Shown: positions 51,836 to 62,462 of the stretch, piece after piece | Layout: each line of letters begins with the position of its first letter | How positions within the stretch are numbered: the stretch's first letter is position 1 | Origin: Rhodopirellula sp. | GTDB lineage: Bacteria; Planctomycetota; Planctomycetia; Pirellulales; Thermoguttaceae | Direction of reading: 5' to 3' | NCBI GenBank assembly: GCA_012728855.1 | Contig: JAAYEH010000059.1 | Span: forward strand, 1 to 64,000 | DNA: 64,000 bases | The notes under the pieces: generated by a model | What the model was told of the DNA's origin: nothing | Databases searched by the model: none | Seen by the model: only the letters and a program-made list of their open reading frames with translations | Translations under genes and position numbers: made by a program

Positions 51836-54649
51836 ATGAATGATTCGATCCACGTCATAGCCTGCGGCGTGCTTGCCGTCGATCTCGAACCGATCGCCCG
51901 CCGGCTTGGCCTTCGGCTCACCACCGCTTTCCTGCCCGGCGGACTCCACGACCGCCCGCACGAACTGCGGCGCAGATTGCAGGAAGCGATTGACGAGGCG
52001 TCGGCCCTGGGCCGCGGTGAACGGATCGTCATCGGCTACGGCGTCTGCGGAATGGGAAGCGTCGGGATTCATGCCCGCAGCGTTCCCCTGGTGATCCCCC
52101 GCGTGAACGATTGCATCGCGCTGTTCCTTGGTTCCGACGCGGCCTACCGGGACCAGTTCGCCCGTTACCCCGGCACCTATTACATTTCCGCCGGCTGGGT
52201 CGAAGGGAAAGCCCAGCCACAGTCCGGCGAGGGCAAAATTCACTGCGGTCCCGACTGCTACACGCTGGCCCAACTCGTCGCCGCTTACGGCGAGGAAAAC
52301 GCCGAAGCGATTCGCCGCTTCCTCACAAGCTGGCAGCGCAACTACCAGCGGGCGGCCTTCATCGACACCGGCGCCGAGGGAAAGAGCCGTTACGCCGAGA
52401 TCGCCCGTGCGATGGCCGATGCCTTCGGATGGCAATACGAAGACATTCCCGGGTCGCGCCAACTCTTGGAGAAGCTCCTTGTCGCCCATCATTCGACCGC
52501 GGAAATCTTGTTCGTGCCGCCGCACCACGTGACCGCCTACGACGCCCTCTCCAAGTCGCTGAAGGCGGCGCCGGTCTGGGAGGCCGAAGAGACCGCCGCC
52601 GGACGCGACCACACGCTTGTTTTCGATGAGACTTTAGCGGATCAAGACCGAGGCGAACCCGTTCGGCTGGGCCTGGGGATCGACGCGGGCGGCACGTACA
52701 CCGACGCCGTCCTCTACGATTTTGCCGGGGATGCGGTGCTTGAAAAGGCGAAAGCGCCGACGACGAAGTGGGATTTCACCATCGGCATCCAAGAAACCCT
52801 CGACCAGTTCGATCCCGGCCGCTTCGCGGAAGTCGATCTGGTGACCATCTCCACGACTCTCGCCACTAATGCCATCGTCGAAAGTCGCGGCCAGAAGGTG
52901 GGGCTGTTGATCTTCCCTCCCTACGGGCTGTGGCAGCCGTCGCACATTGCCTACCGGCCGGTCGCCGTACTCGATGGGAAACTGGAGATCGACGGCCACG
53001 AGATCGCGCCCATCAATCCCGGCCAGATCCGCCGCGTGGCGGCCGAGATGCTCCAGCGGCAGGAGGTGGGAGCGTTTGCCGTCGCCGGCTATGCCAGCCA
53101 TGCCAATCCGGCCCACGAGTTGGCAGCCAAGGCGATTCTCATCGAGGAGACGGGCCTGCACGTCACCTGCGGCCATGAGGTTTCCGAGGGATTGAACTAC
53201 CGGGTTCGGGCGGTCACCGCGGCCCTCAACGCCAGCATCATCCCCTGCTTGCAGTCGTTTCTCGCTGACGTGGAGGTTTCGCTCCACCATCGAGGAGTCG
53301 CCGCCCCGGTTATGGTGGTCAAGAGCGACGGTTCGTTGATGAGCCTGGCGGTGGCGCGAGACCGTCCGATTGAAACCATTCTCTCCGGTCCGGCAGCCAG
53401 TGTGGCGGGAGCGTGCCACCTGGCTCGGCTGCCGGATGCCGTGGTGGTCGATATGGGCGGCACCACGACCGACACGGCGACGATCCGCGGTGGCCACGTG
53501 GCGACCTGCGAGCAGGGGGCGACCGTCGGCGGATGGCGCACCCATGTCCGGGCTCTCGATATGCGGACGCTCGGCTTGGGCGGCGACAGCCTCATTGCCG
53601 TAGACAAGGGCGAACCGACCATTGGTCCGCGACGAGTCGTTCCCGTCTCATGGCTCTACCGCGGCGGTGACGCGCTGGCGGCACTCGACTGGCTGGAAGA
53701 GCACCTCGACCGCTTTCGCGGCTCGACGCGGCCGATGGAGCTATTATCGCTCAACGGTCGCGCGCGGCACGCCGGCTGCACGCCCGAACAGTCGCGAATC
53801 CTGGACTTGCTTGCCGAGCGACCGCATAGCCTGGAAGAATTGGCGGTGCGTTTGCGGGCACGCCGCTGGGAATTCGTCGAGGTACACCGCCTGGAAAGCC
53901 AACACACGGTCGAACGGTCAGGCCTCACGCCGACCGACGTGCTTCACGCGGCCGGCCGCATTTCTCTTTGGAACGCGCAGGCTTCCCGGCGTTTGTGCGT
54001 CATGTTTTGTCGGCTATTGGGCATGTCGCCGGAAGCTTTTTCCGACTGGATCTCCCGCCGCGTCATTCGCCGTCTGGCGGCCGAACTACTGAAGATGCAA
54101 TTCGCGAGCAAGCCGGCTTTGAGTGACTTGGAAGACTCGCCGGCCGCGGCGGCGATCCTCGACAATTGGCTGGAAGGCGGCACCGCTGACGTGCATATTC
54201 GCGTTGGTTTGAAGCACCCGGTGATTGGCATCGGCGCCCCGGTTCACCTCTTCCTCCCCGAAGCCGCCGCCCTCTTGGAAACCGAGGCCGTCATTCCTCC
54301 CGACGCCGACGTGGCCAATGCCATCGGGGCAATCACCAGTTGCGTTTCCGTGAGGAGGCACGTGGAGATATCGCCGGGCGACAACGGCCGCTATGTCCTC
54401 GCCGGTTTGCCGGACGTGCCGTGGTTCGCCGATTTTCAGGAGGCGAGCCGCTTCGCCATCGACGGGCTCACCCGCCTTGTCCGGCAGTCGGCCCGCGAGG
54501 CAGGCACGAGCGAATCGCGCGTCGAAATACGCATCCACGATCGGGTTGCGCCGACCGCGATGGGCAGCCCGGTGTTCATCGGCCGCGTGCTCCGGGCTCG
54601 GCTTTCCGGACGCCCGGATGTGTCGCGGCTGGGCGAGAGTAGCAGGTGA
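51836..54649 (+). CDS. DUF1638-like domain fused to hydantoinase/oxoprolinase (HyuA-like) domain
   Basis: N-terminal IHVIACGVLAVDLEPI, RIVIGYGVCGMGSVGI; HyuA motifs GLGIDAGGTYTDAVLYDF, TTLATNAIVESRGQKVGLL, VVVDMGGTTTDTATIRGG. Confidence 0.85.
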   Translation: MNDSIHVIACGVLAVDLEPIARRLGLRLTTAFLPGGLHDRPHELRRRLQEAIDEASALGRGERIVIGYGVCGMGSVGIHARSVPLVIPRVNDCIALFLGSDAAYRDQFARYPGTYYISAGWVEGKAQPQSGEGKIHCGPDCYTLAQLVAAYGEENAEAIRRFLTSWQRNYQRAAFIDTGAEGKSRYAEIARAMADAFGWQYEDIPGSRQLLEKLLVAHHSTAEILFVPPHHVTAYDALSKSLKAAPVWEAEETAAGRDHTLVFDETLADQDRGEPVRLGLGIDAGGTYTDAVLYDFAGDAVLEKAKAPTTKWDFTIGIQETLDQFDPGRFAEVDLVTISTTLATNAIVESRGQKVGLLIFPPYGLWQPSHIAYRPVAVLDGKLEIDGHEIAPINPGQIRRVAAEMLQRQEVGAFAVAGYASHANPAHELAAKAILIEETGLHVTCGHEVSEGLNYRVRAVTAALNASIIPCLQSFLADVEVSLHHRGVAAPVMVVKSDGSLMSLAVARDRPIETILSGPAASVAGACHLARLPDAVVVDMGGTTTDTATIRGGHVATCEQGATVGGWRTHVRALDMRTLGLGGDSLIAVDKGEPTIGPRRVVPVSWLYRGGDALAALDWLEEHLDRFRGSTRPMELLSLNGRARHAGCTPEQSRILDLLAERPHSLEELAVRLRARRWEFVEVHRLESQHTVERSGLTPTDVLHAAGRISLWNAQASRRLCVMFCRLLGMSPEAFSDWISRRVIRRLAAELLKMQFASKPALSDLEDSPAAAAILDNWLEGGTADVHIRVGLKHPVIGIGAPVHLFLPEAAALLETEAVIPPDADVANAIGAITSCVSVRRHVEISPGDNGRYVLAGLPDVPWFADFQEASRFAIDGLTRLVRQSAREAGTSESRVEIRIHDRVAPTAMGSPVFIGRVLRARLSGRPDVSRLGESSR

Positions 54650-54661
54650 TGACTTTGACCT

Positions 54662-55681
54662 TCAGCGAGGCGGGCGGTTCGTGTATTCGACCAACCGGGC
54701 CAGTAGCGAGGCAGCGGCGCCGTTATCGATCGATTCGGATGCCATCCGCGCCCCTTCGCCGAGCGACTCCGCGCGGCGAGCAGTCCATAATGCCGCCGCT
54801 GCATTCATCACCACGATATCTCGCGCTGCGCCGGGTTGACCATTAAGCACTCCGCGAATAATGGCGGCGCTCTGCTGCGGCCCTTCCGCTCTCAAACCAT
54901 CGCACCCTTGCGGCTGGAAACCGAAATCCGCCGGTGTCCACTGAAACTGGCGGAGTCCGGCTCCAATCACTTCCGTCACGTACGTGGCGCCGCTGAGGGT
55001 AACCTCATCCAAGCCGTCACTGCCGTGAACGACAACGACTCGGTGGGTTGGCAGCAGGGCCAACGCTTCCGACAGAAGCACTTGTAAGCGGGGCTGGCCC
55101 ACTCCGAGCAATTGGAACGGCGCCGAAGCGGGATTGACCAACGGGCCGAGAATGTTGAAGATCGTCGGCATCGCCAGCTTCTGCCGGACCGGTGCGACAT
55201 ATTTCATCGCCTTGTGGAGAAACGGAGCGAAACAGAAGCAGATCCCAAGGGTATCGATGCACTCCTCCACTCGCTGGGCATCGACTTCGACGTTCACTCC
55301 CAGAGCGGTCAGCACGTCGGCTGAACCGGTCCTGCTGCTATAGCGGCGACTGCCGTGCTTCGCTACCGGAAGCCCTGCCGCCGCCGTCACCAAAGCCGCC
55401 GCCGTGCTGATGTTGAACGTGCCCGACCGATCGCCTCCCGTGCCGACCACGTCGATCACCTTCGTGTGCCTGGTCCGGATCCTCGTCATTTTTTCGCGCA
55501 TCACAACCGCGGCACCCGCCACTTCCGCGACCGTCTCTCCCTTAGTGTGTAAGGCGACGAGAAAGCGGGAGATCTCGTCTTCCGTACACTTCCCTTCCAT
55601 GATCGACTCAACGGCTGCCGACATTTGGCCCATCGACAAATCCTGCCCGGCCTCCGCGAGATGCACAGCGGTTTCAATCAT
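54662..55681 (-). CDS. trpD: Anthranilate phosphoribosyltransferase
   Basis: VIDVVGTGGDRSGTFNISTAAALV; AKHGSRRYSSRTGSADVLTALGV. Confidence 0.95.
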   Translation of the reverse strand: MIETAVHLAEAGQDLSMGQMSAAVESIMEGKCTEDEISRFLVALHTKGETVAEVAGAAVVMREKMTRIRTRHTKVIDVVGTGGDRSGTFNISTAAALVTAAAGLPVAKHGSRRYSSRTGSADVLTALGVNVEVDAQRVEECIDTLGICFCFAPFLHKAMKYVAPVRQKLAMPTIFNILGPLVNPASAPFQLLGVGQPRLQVLLSEALALLPTHRVVVVHGSDGLDEVTLSGATYVTEVIGAGLRQFQWTPADFGFQPQGCDGLRAEGPQQSAAIIRGVLNGQPGAARDIVVMNAAAALWTARRAESLGEGARMASESIDNGAAASLLARLVEYTNRPPR

Positions 55682-55868
55682 GATGATGTTGCTCAGGGAT
55701 CCTGCAGATCTGGCTACCACGTTGTTCCGAGTCTACCCGGAACAAGGCCGGGAGGATAGCGTTCGCATCGGGCGGGAGTGGGGGATTCCTCTTGTCCGAC
55801 GCATCCACGGACCCTACAATCGCGCGGCAGCGGAAACTCCCACGCGACTTTGAGATACGAGCAGTGGC

Positions 55869-56813
55869 ATGGCCAAAAAGGTTATCCTTGACGTGGATCC
55901 GGGACTGGACGATGCGGTCGCACTCTGCATTGCCCTGTTTGACCCGCGACTAGAGGTGGTGGCCGTTACCGCCGTGGGCGGAAACGTCCCCCCTCATCTG
56001 GCGACGAGAAATGTCCAAGCGATCATCGAGCAGTTGGATCCGCCGCGATGGCCTCGCATTGGCGCCGCTTCGCCTCCGGATCACGGTCTGCCAGTGGATG
56101 GTCGTTTCATGCATGGGATCGACGGCCTGGGAGGCTGCAATTTTGAAGTTGCCGAACTCCGCACGCCGCACCCCTCCGAAAAGTTAATCTGCGACGAAGT
56201 CCGCGCCGCGCCGGAATCGGTGACTCTCGTGGCGCTCGGACCGCTCACGAATGTGGCAAGAGCGTTTCAGCGCGACCCGGAACTGCCCTATCTGGTCAAC
56301 CGTGTGATCATGATGGGCGGAACGGTTTCCGGACCGGGAAATATCACTCCGGCGGCGGAATTCAATGTCTTCTGTGATCCCGAGTCTGCCAGAACGGTCT
56401 TTCGTTCCGCTTCGACAAAGACACTCGTTCCTCTCGATGTGACCAATCGCATCCTGCTCTCGTTTGATCTGTTGAATCAACTTCCCGATGAGTCGCAACG
56501 GGTCGGTGCGTTCTTGCGAAAAGTCCTCCCCCCCGCGTTTCGTGCGTATCATCAGGAAGTTGGAATCGAGGGCATTCACTTGCACGATACGGTCGCGTTG
56601 ACCTCGCTGCTCGAACCGGACTTGTTCGACAGCAAAGAGATGGCGGGGGACGTCGAGACAACGGGAGACTTGACGAGGGGCGCCACGGTTTTCGACCGCC
56701 GCCGCAGGCCCGCCTGGCGACAGAACATGGAAGTGGCCTTCGACATCGATGCGCCGCGAGTCATCGAGTCCATCATTCGCAATCTAAACGCTGCCGGCGA
56801 ATGTCAGCGGTAG
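55869..56813 (+). CDS. Nucleoside hydrolase (IunH family)
   Basis: VILDVDPGLDDAVAL; VTAVGGNVP; TPAAEFNVFCDPESA. Confidence 0.94.
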   Translation: MAKKVILDVDPGLDDAVALCIALFDPRLEVVAVTAVGGNVPPHLATRNVQAIIEQLDPPRWPRIGAASPPDHGLPVDGRFMHGIDGLGGCNFEVAELRTPHPSEKLICDEVRAAPESVTLVALGPLTNVARAFQRDPELPYLVNRVIMMGGTVSGPGNITPAAEFNVFCDPESARTVFRSASTKTLVPLDVTNRILLSFDLLNQLPDESQRVGAFLRKVLPPAFRAYHQEVGIEGIHLHDTVALTSLLEPDLFDSKEMAGDVETTGDLTRGATVFDRRRRPAWRQNMEVAFDIDAPRVIESIIRNLNAAGECQR

Positions 56814-56876
56814 AGGACGTGCTCCACCAGTTTGCGACCGGCTCGATTGCGTCCGACGCAGGCTTTGCCGTCCGGA

Positions 56877-58067
56877 TCAGAAATCCACGCGGTTGCCCAC
56901 GCGCACCTTGACAACCTTCGTCTGCCGCTCCCGGAAGACGAGCAATGAGACTTCCTTGCCGACCTCCGTCAGATTGACGAGATTCACCAGGTGCGCGTCG
57001 TCCTCGACCGAAATGCTGTTGAACTGGAGGATTACGTCGCCTCGGCGGAGATCCGCAGTGGCTGCGGGCGAATTCTCCGTCAGATCGATGATCCGCGCAC
57101 CAAGCGGCCGCGGGAGCCCCAGTTCGGCGGCCATAGCCGGCCCGAAGTCACGATCGAGCGTCACGCCTAGAAAGGCGCGGGTGACTTTGCCTTGGTCAAT
57201 CAACTGCTTCGCGACCGCCATGAACATATTGATTGGAATCGAGAAACCGATCCCTTCGCTTCCTCCTGAATTGCTGGCAATCGCCGTATTGATTCCAATC
57301 ACCTCGCCCCGAAGATTGATCAGCGGTCCCCCGCTATTGCCGGGATTAATGGCTGCGTCGGTCTGAAGGAAGTCCTGCAGCCGGACGCCGGAATCGCCCA
57401 ACTCCAGGTCGCGACGGCCTTTGGCGCTGATGATCCCGTAGGTCACCGAGTGACTCAGCCCGAACGGGCTTCCCACCGCGAGGACGAAATCGCCGATTTC
57501 CATTTCGTCGCTATCGCCGACCGGAGCGGCGACCAGGTCGGGTGCGGAAACAACCAAAACACCGGTGTCGGTCTCCGGATCCACGAGAGTCCGTTGCGGG
57601 CGGATCTGCCGGCCGTCGGCGAGCGTGATGCGGATCCCGGATGCCTCGGCCCCGTCGATAACGTGACGGTTCGTCAAGATATAGAGATTGGCGCCCACCT
57701 CGACAATAACCCCTGAACCGGCTTCCTCGATGCGTTGCCGGCTCGAACCGAACTGCGGTGCAACGCGGGGAGCTACATCGGCTTCGATGTGGACAACCGT
57801 TGGACCCACGAGTTTCGCTACCGTCTTGACGACGTTCGTCTGCGTCTTGAGAATCTCCGCCTCACTCCGCAACTGCCGGTAGAGTTCTTCTCGCTTCTCC
57901 GGTGGCAGAATCCCCGCACGGCCCAAGGCCGCCGGGGTGACGGATTGAGCCAGGCAGTCGCCGCTCCCCGAACTGGCAAACAGCAGGGCGGCCGCTAGAC
58001 CCACGCCGAGCGGCCACGCTCCCTGTCCACCGCGGAACGGACTCTGTCGTCGGAGATATTCTAACAT
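56877..58067 (-). CDS. HtrA/DegP-like serine protease with PDZ domain
   Basis: YILTNRHVIDGA; TDTGVLVV; QTDAAINPGNSGGPLINLRGEVIGINTA; C-terminal PDZ; start trimmed to MLEYLRRQ. Confidence 0.94.
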   Translation of the reverse strand: MLEYLRRQSPFRGGQGAWPLGVGLAAALLFASSGSGDCLAQSVTPAALGRAGILPPEKREELYRQLRSEAEILKTQTNVVKTVAKLVGPTVVHIEADVAPRVAPQFGSSRQRIEEAGSGVIVEVGANLYILTNRHVIDGAEASGIRITLADGRQIRPQRTLVDPETDTGVLVVSAPDLVAAPVGDSDEMEIGDFVLAVGSPFGLSHSVTYGIISAKGRRDLELGDSGVRLQDFLQTDAAINPGNSGGPLINLRGEVIGINTAIASNSGGSEGIGFSIPINMFMAVAKQLIDQGKVTRAFLGVTLDRDFGPAMAAELGLPRPLGARIIDLTENSPAATADLRRGDVILQFNSISVEDDAHLVNLVNLTEVGKEVSLLVFRERQTKVVKVRVGNRVDF

Positions 58068-58144
58068 TGCAGGCAGACTCCTCCGGGAACCAATGACGGC
58101 AATCCTCAGCAGTCTACCCACGTTGCGGGTGGAAATCAACGGAA

Positions 58145-58594
58145 TCAGGAAACATCGAGTTCGATGTCGCTGATCGTAAGATCGATGTCGTTCGAACCGT
58201 TGTCGAGCAGCCTGCTCCAATCCACGTCTCCACGCGACGAGGAGCCCTCGCGTTCCGCTTCCCGCTGACACTTGATACACAGCGTCGCGTAAGGAAGAGC
58301 GTTCAGCCTCGCCATAGGAATGCTGATGCCACACCCCTCGCAGGCGCCGTACTCGCCTTGCCGCATCCGTTCCAAGGCGACTTCGATGCGGGCCAATTCG
58401 CGGCTTTCCACCTCCGCGAGTTGGCTGCTGATCTCGTCCTGGACTGAATCCAAGGCGGCGTCGATCAGGTCGCCGGAACTCTGGGCGCGCAGTTCCTTCA
58501 ATAAACTGAGGTCGCCGGCCAGGGCCTTCCGCAGCGCGTCGCGCCGCTTGATCAGCACCTGGTGCATGTTCGTAATCGCGTCTTTACGGCTCAT
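58145..58594 (-). CDS. DksA/TraR-family C4 zinc-finger protein
   Basis: YGACEGCGISIPMARLNALPYATLCIKCQREAE. Confidence 0.92.
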   Translation of the reverse strand: MSRKDAITNMHQVLIKRRDALRKALAGDLSLLKELRAQSSGDLIDAALDSVQDEISSQLAEVESRELARIEVALERMRQGEYGACEGCGISIPMARLNALPYATLCIKCQREAEREGSSSRGDVDWSRLLDNGSNDIDLTISDIELDVS

Positions 58595-59159
58595 AGGGTT
58601 TCACCTCGGAGTCCGATCCTAGCTTCATTAAAGGACTTGCGCCAAAAATGAGCCAGTCGCGAACTACCTCTTCTCTGCCTGATTCCTTCGATGGGTTCCC
58701 AGGTGACCGCCGGTACGCCCCGGCAGCAACCTAACTATAGTACGAATGTGGTCGGAGGGGGGCAGAAAATTCAAAAAAACTTTGCTTTCCCCTCCAACGG
58801 CGCGAATTCCGTAACCGATTCAACACCGGCGACGGGCCAGGGTGCCGTTCTACGGAACATTTCTTCTGCGGTTCCCCACGCCCCACTGCAAAACCGGACA
58901 CTTCCGCCACCACCGGGCGTGCCTGCGACCGACTTCCTGCCAGGACGTCGGCCCCGTAGATCGCTTTCGGATAATCGACAAAACCGGCACAGATATACAG
59001 CCGTTTTTTCCATCTTCCCCATTGGACTGGCAGCGATGCGCTTACCACGTTGCCCCCTCCTCAATCGCAAAGTAAATCCCTCAGTGGCGCAATCCGCAAA
59101 GCGAATGTCTCCGGATGAGCCCGAACAGCAATACGAAACCAAGACCGACGAGAGATCCA

Positions 59160-61286
59160 ATGGTCAGTTCCGTTGCCAACCTATTAGATACCGCCAGCGA
59201 CGATTTGGTTCTTCGAATTTGTGGAAGTTCTCGCAATGGTCAGGTGGTGCGTATCCGGGCCGGAAAGTGTACTATTGGATCTAGCCCGCAATGCACCCTC
59301 CGTATCCGCTCAAGAGGGGTAATGCCGCTACATTGCCTCCTCATTCGCGGTACCAGACGGACCGTGATTCGTCGCTGGGCGCCTGATACGCTGCTGAACG
59401 GTAAAGCGTTCACGGATTCTGAACTTTTGCCTGGGGATCGCCTGAGCGTTGGCCAGCTTGAACTCGAAGTGTTGCCGACAGCCCGCGGCCGAATTGCCGC
59501 GCCCTCGGAAGGAGGCGATTCCGGTTGTGCCGAGTTCAATAGCGAGGCAACGCAGGCTCTCGACACGCAAGAGTCGGCAATCGCCGAACTTGAATCTCGG
59601 CGGCAGGAATTGGACAGCCGGTCGCAATATGTGCAGCAGCAATACGAGGAGATTGAGCGCATCCAGGGAGAAATTGCCGAACAGCGTCGGCGATTCCAAG
59701 AAGAGCTATCGAAGTTCGAACGGCGCTGCGAGGCGCTCGACGACGAGCAGCAGCGGCGTCTGGAAGAACATCATCGCGCGGCGAAGGAACTCGATCGGCA
59801 AGCCGAGACGCTCAACCGCGAGAGGAACGAGTTGGAGTCTGCCCGTGCGGCCTTGGAAGAAAACCGCCAGGCCTGGCTACGTGACCGAGAGGAAGCCGGA
59901 GCGGCGTTTTCGGAATCGGAACAGCAACGATTGGAAGAGCATCGCCGCGCGGCGGCGGGACTCGACCGGCAAGCCGAGACGCTCAACCGCGAGAGGAACG
60001 AGTTGGAGTCTGCCCGTGCGGCCTTGGAAGAAAACCGCCAGGCCTGGCTACGTGAGCGAGAGGAAGCCGAAGCGGCGTTTTCGGAATCCGAACAGCAACG
60101 CGTGGAAGAGCATCGCCGCGCGGCGGCGGAACTCGATCGGCAAGCCGAGACGCTCAACCGCGAGAGGAACGAGTTGGAGTCTGCCCGTGCGGCCTTGGAA
60201 GAAAACCGCCAGGCTTGGCTACGTGAGCGAGAGGAAGCCGAAGCGGCGTTTTCGGAATCGGAACAGCAACGCGTGGAAGAACATCGCCGCGCGGCGGAGG
60301 ATCTCGAGCGGCAAGTCGAGACTCTCAACCGCGAGCGGGACGTGTTGGAGTCTGCCCGTGCGGCCCTGGAGGAAAGCCGCCAGGCCTGGCGGCGTGAGCG
60401 AGAGGAAGCCGAAGCGGCGTTTTCGGAATCGGAACAGCAACGCGTGGAGGAGCATCGCCGCGCGGAAGAGGATCTCGACGTCGGCGGCGTTCCCTGGGAA
60501 ACGCGGATTCCCGACGAAGTCGAGTTCGAATCGGTTTCCGGCAATTCGCCGCTGAGCAGCCTGGAAGTATTTCGCCGCATGGGAACCGTGCCGGACTTCG
60601 CCGAAACGGACGAAGAGCCCGTTTTGGCCGAGCCGATCATCCGCAAGTCGAGCCCTCCGCCAATCGCCCATTTCGAGGAAGAGGATTCCGTCGACTCCTA
60701 CATGGCACAACTGCTGGCACGATCCCGCCAATCAAATGCCGACAGGGGCCCGATGGTGCCCAAGGGGGTCCGGGAATCAGTCCGCCAAAGCTCTGCCGCT
60801 CCCATCCAACCCACGCTCTCTCAAGAGGCTCCCGGGGCGGATCGCCCCGATACGCCTCAGCCCAAGGAGTTCTCTCCTCGGACCGTTGCTCCGGAGAAGC
60901 ACCTGGACTTCGCGGCGATGCGGGATCTGGCCAATTTCTCCGCCCAAACTGCAATCCACCACCATGCGCGACGTAAGATCGACAGCGCCACCCGCACCAA
61001 GTTGTTTCTCACTGCGGCGGCACTGATGTTGAGCGGCGGGCTGCTCTGGGCCTACTGGGCCCGCGCCGCGGGAGACGCGACGCTGTATGGCGCGCTAGCG
61101 AGCTTGTCGATTGCTCTGGTATGGGGAGCGCAATACGCGATATTGACCGGGCGCCGGTTGCTCGGCCGGGCCAAACATCCCCAGTGGGAATCCAGCGAAG
61201 GCACCGTGACGATCGCGCCCCTTGCGCAAGCTTTGAACCTCGCGGACGCAGCCACAGAGGACGATCTGCTCCATTCGCGGGCCTGA
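59160..61286 (+). CDS. FHA-like domain protein with tandem coiled-coil repeats and C-terminal TM hairpin
   Basis: FHA-like N-terminus (CTIGSSPQCTLRI, LLNGKAFTDSELLPGDRLSVGQLELEV), four 57-aa repeats, two TM segments near the C terminus. Confidence 0.8.
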   Translation: MVSSVANLLDTASDDLVLRICGSSRNGQVVRIRAGKCTIGSSPQCTLRIRSRGVMPLHCLLIRGTRRTVIRRWAPDTLLNGKAFTDSELLPGDRLSVGQLELEVLPTARGRIAAPSEGGDSGCAEFNSEATQALDTQESAIAELESRRQELDSRSQYVQQQYEEIERIQGEIAEQRRRFQEELSKFERRCEALDDEQQRRLEEHHRAAKELDRQAETLNRERNELESARAALEENRQAWLRDREEAGAAFSESEQQRLEEHRRAAAGLDRQAETLNRERNELESARAALEENRQAWLREREEAEAAFSESEQQRVEEHRRAAAELDRQAETLNRERNELESARAALEENRQAWLREREEAEAAFSESEQQRVEEHRRAAEDLERQVETLNRERDVLESARAALEESRQAWRREREEAEAAFSESEQQRVEEHRRAEEDLDVGGVPWETRIPDEVEFESVSGNSPLSSLEVFRRMGTVPDFAETDEEPVLAEPIIRKSSPPPIAHFEEEDSVDSYMAQLLARSRQSNADRGPMVPKGVRESVRQSSAAPIQPTLSQEAPGADRPDTPQPKEFSPRTVAPEKHLDFAAMRDLANFSAQTAIHHHARRKIDSATRTKLFLTAAALMLSGGLLWAYWARAAGDATLYGALASLSIALVWGAQYAILTGRRLLGRAKHPQWESSEGTVTIAPLAQALNLADAATEDDLLHSRA
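59757..60481 (+). repeat. Four-plus tandem copies of a 171-bp coding repeat
   Basis: Unit R(L/V)EEHRRAAxxLDRQAETLNRERNELESARAALEENRQAWLREREEAEAAFSESEQQ. Confidence 0.95.
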
Positions 61287-62300
61287 TCAGAACCCTCGTG
61301 CCGCCTTGATGTCGTCGAAATCTCGAATGTGGTAATCGATACCTACGTAGTCCAAAACCCGGCACAAGGACCGCAGCGCGACGCCCATTCCATCCGGGCC
61401 GCTGAATCCGCCGAACTGGCCACCCCCCTTGAGATGCGGCTCGAGATCCAAGAACACGCCGGGAATGCCGCGGCGGCGAAGCTTGCGCTCCATTTGCGGC
61501 AAGAAACGAGCCAGCTCGCGGAGTAGCGTCTCGTGGGCACTGTCCCCTTTATCGCTCGGGACAAAGTTAGCAAGCATGTCCTCGTCGACGTGGCCGCCCT
61601 TGGCAACCGGCTTAGGGTTGTGGTAATCCTTGATGTGGACCCAGCCCAGCCCCGGCTTCATGAGCTGAAACTGCTCGAGCAGTTCACCGGCCGTAAAGCC
61701 CTGCACGATGATATTGGCGGCATCGAAAATCAGCACCATCGCCGGATGGTTCACTTGCCGGTAGATTTCTGCCAGCAAATAGCCGTTCTCGCCGACCAGG
61801 TTCGGCTCGACTTCCACGCCGTAAGTCAGGTCGGAACGATGGCACAGCTCCGCGATTTGGCCGAGTTGCTCCACGGCCTGTGGGATATGTTCTTTCGGGT
61901 CGGTTCCTTTGGGGTGGTAGAAAGAGAATCCCCGGATCAACTTCGACTCAAAGGCGTGTGCCAATTCGCAAGCTTTCTTGACGTCGCCCGTGAGGTATTT
62001 CTTGAAGGGGATATACGCGTTTTTCGTCCCGTCTTCGACGTCAAGGAGCTTGACCTTGCCGATCGGGGAACCGATCGATGAAACGTTCAGACCGTATTCA
62101 TCCTGAAGATGCCGGATTTTCTGGATTTCCGATCGGCTCAGTTTCATGGCGTTTTTCACCCCCTCGCCGACGTCGATAAACCGGATACTGTAATACTGCA
62201 GTCCCAGGGCGGCGAATGCCGCGAACTGCTGGACAGCGGTTTTCTGATTGGCAGCCTCGTCGGCGAATCCGGAGAGAATGACTCGAGGTTGGTCGGCCAT
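61287..62300 (-). CDS. Sugar phosphate isomerase/epimerase (xylose isomerase-like TIM barrel)
   Basis: SGFADEAANQKTAVQQFAAFAALGLQYYSIRF; VEVEPNLVGENGYLLAEIYRQVNHPAMVLIFDAAN. Confidence 0.88.
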   Translation of the reverse strand: MADQPRVILSGFADEAANQKTAVQQFAAFAALGLQYYSIRFIDVGEGVKNAMKLSRSEIQKIRHLQDEYGLNVSSIGSPIGKVKLLDVEDGTKNAYIPFKKYLTGDVKKACELAHAFESKLIRGFSFYHPKGTDPKEHIPQAVEQLGQIAELCHRSDLTYGVEVEPNLVGENGYLLAEIYRQVNHPAMVLIFDAANIIVQGFTAGELLEQFQLMKPGLGWVHIKDYHNPKPVAKGGHVDEDMLANFVPSDKGDSAHETLLRELARFLPQMERKLRRRGIPGVFLDLEPHLKGGGQFGGFSGPDGMGVALRSLCRVLDYVGIDYHIRDFDDIKAARGF

Positions 62301-62462
62301 AGTGGTATCCCGTGGATTTCGAGGAAAACGGACCATCGGTCGATGACGGGATCGTATTCTGAAGTTCCTGGCTCAAAATGGCAAGGGGGGCAAGGCAAAC
62401 CTGCGGAAACAGCCGGGCGACCGCGACAAGGCGAGCGGCAGAAGGAAATCTACCCGCTCGGA

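Noticed and set aside
58691-59284. 197-aa plus-strand ORF upstream of the FHA gene
   Set aside because: Composition is non-coding-like and it overlaps the FHA start in another frame
59757-60481. Possible CRISPR-like array
   Set aside because: Repeats are contiguous 171-bp in-frame coding units with no spacers
59771-60646. Ser/Arg-rich ORF antisense to the coiled-coil repeats, and the frame-2 ORF 59449-60555
   Set aside because: Periodic shadow ORFs created by the 171-bp repeat
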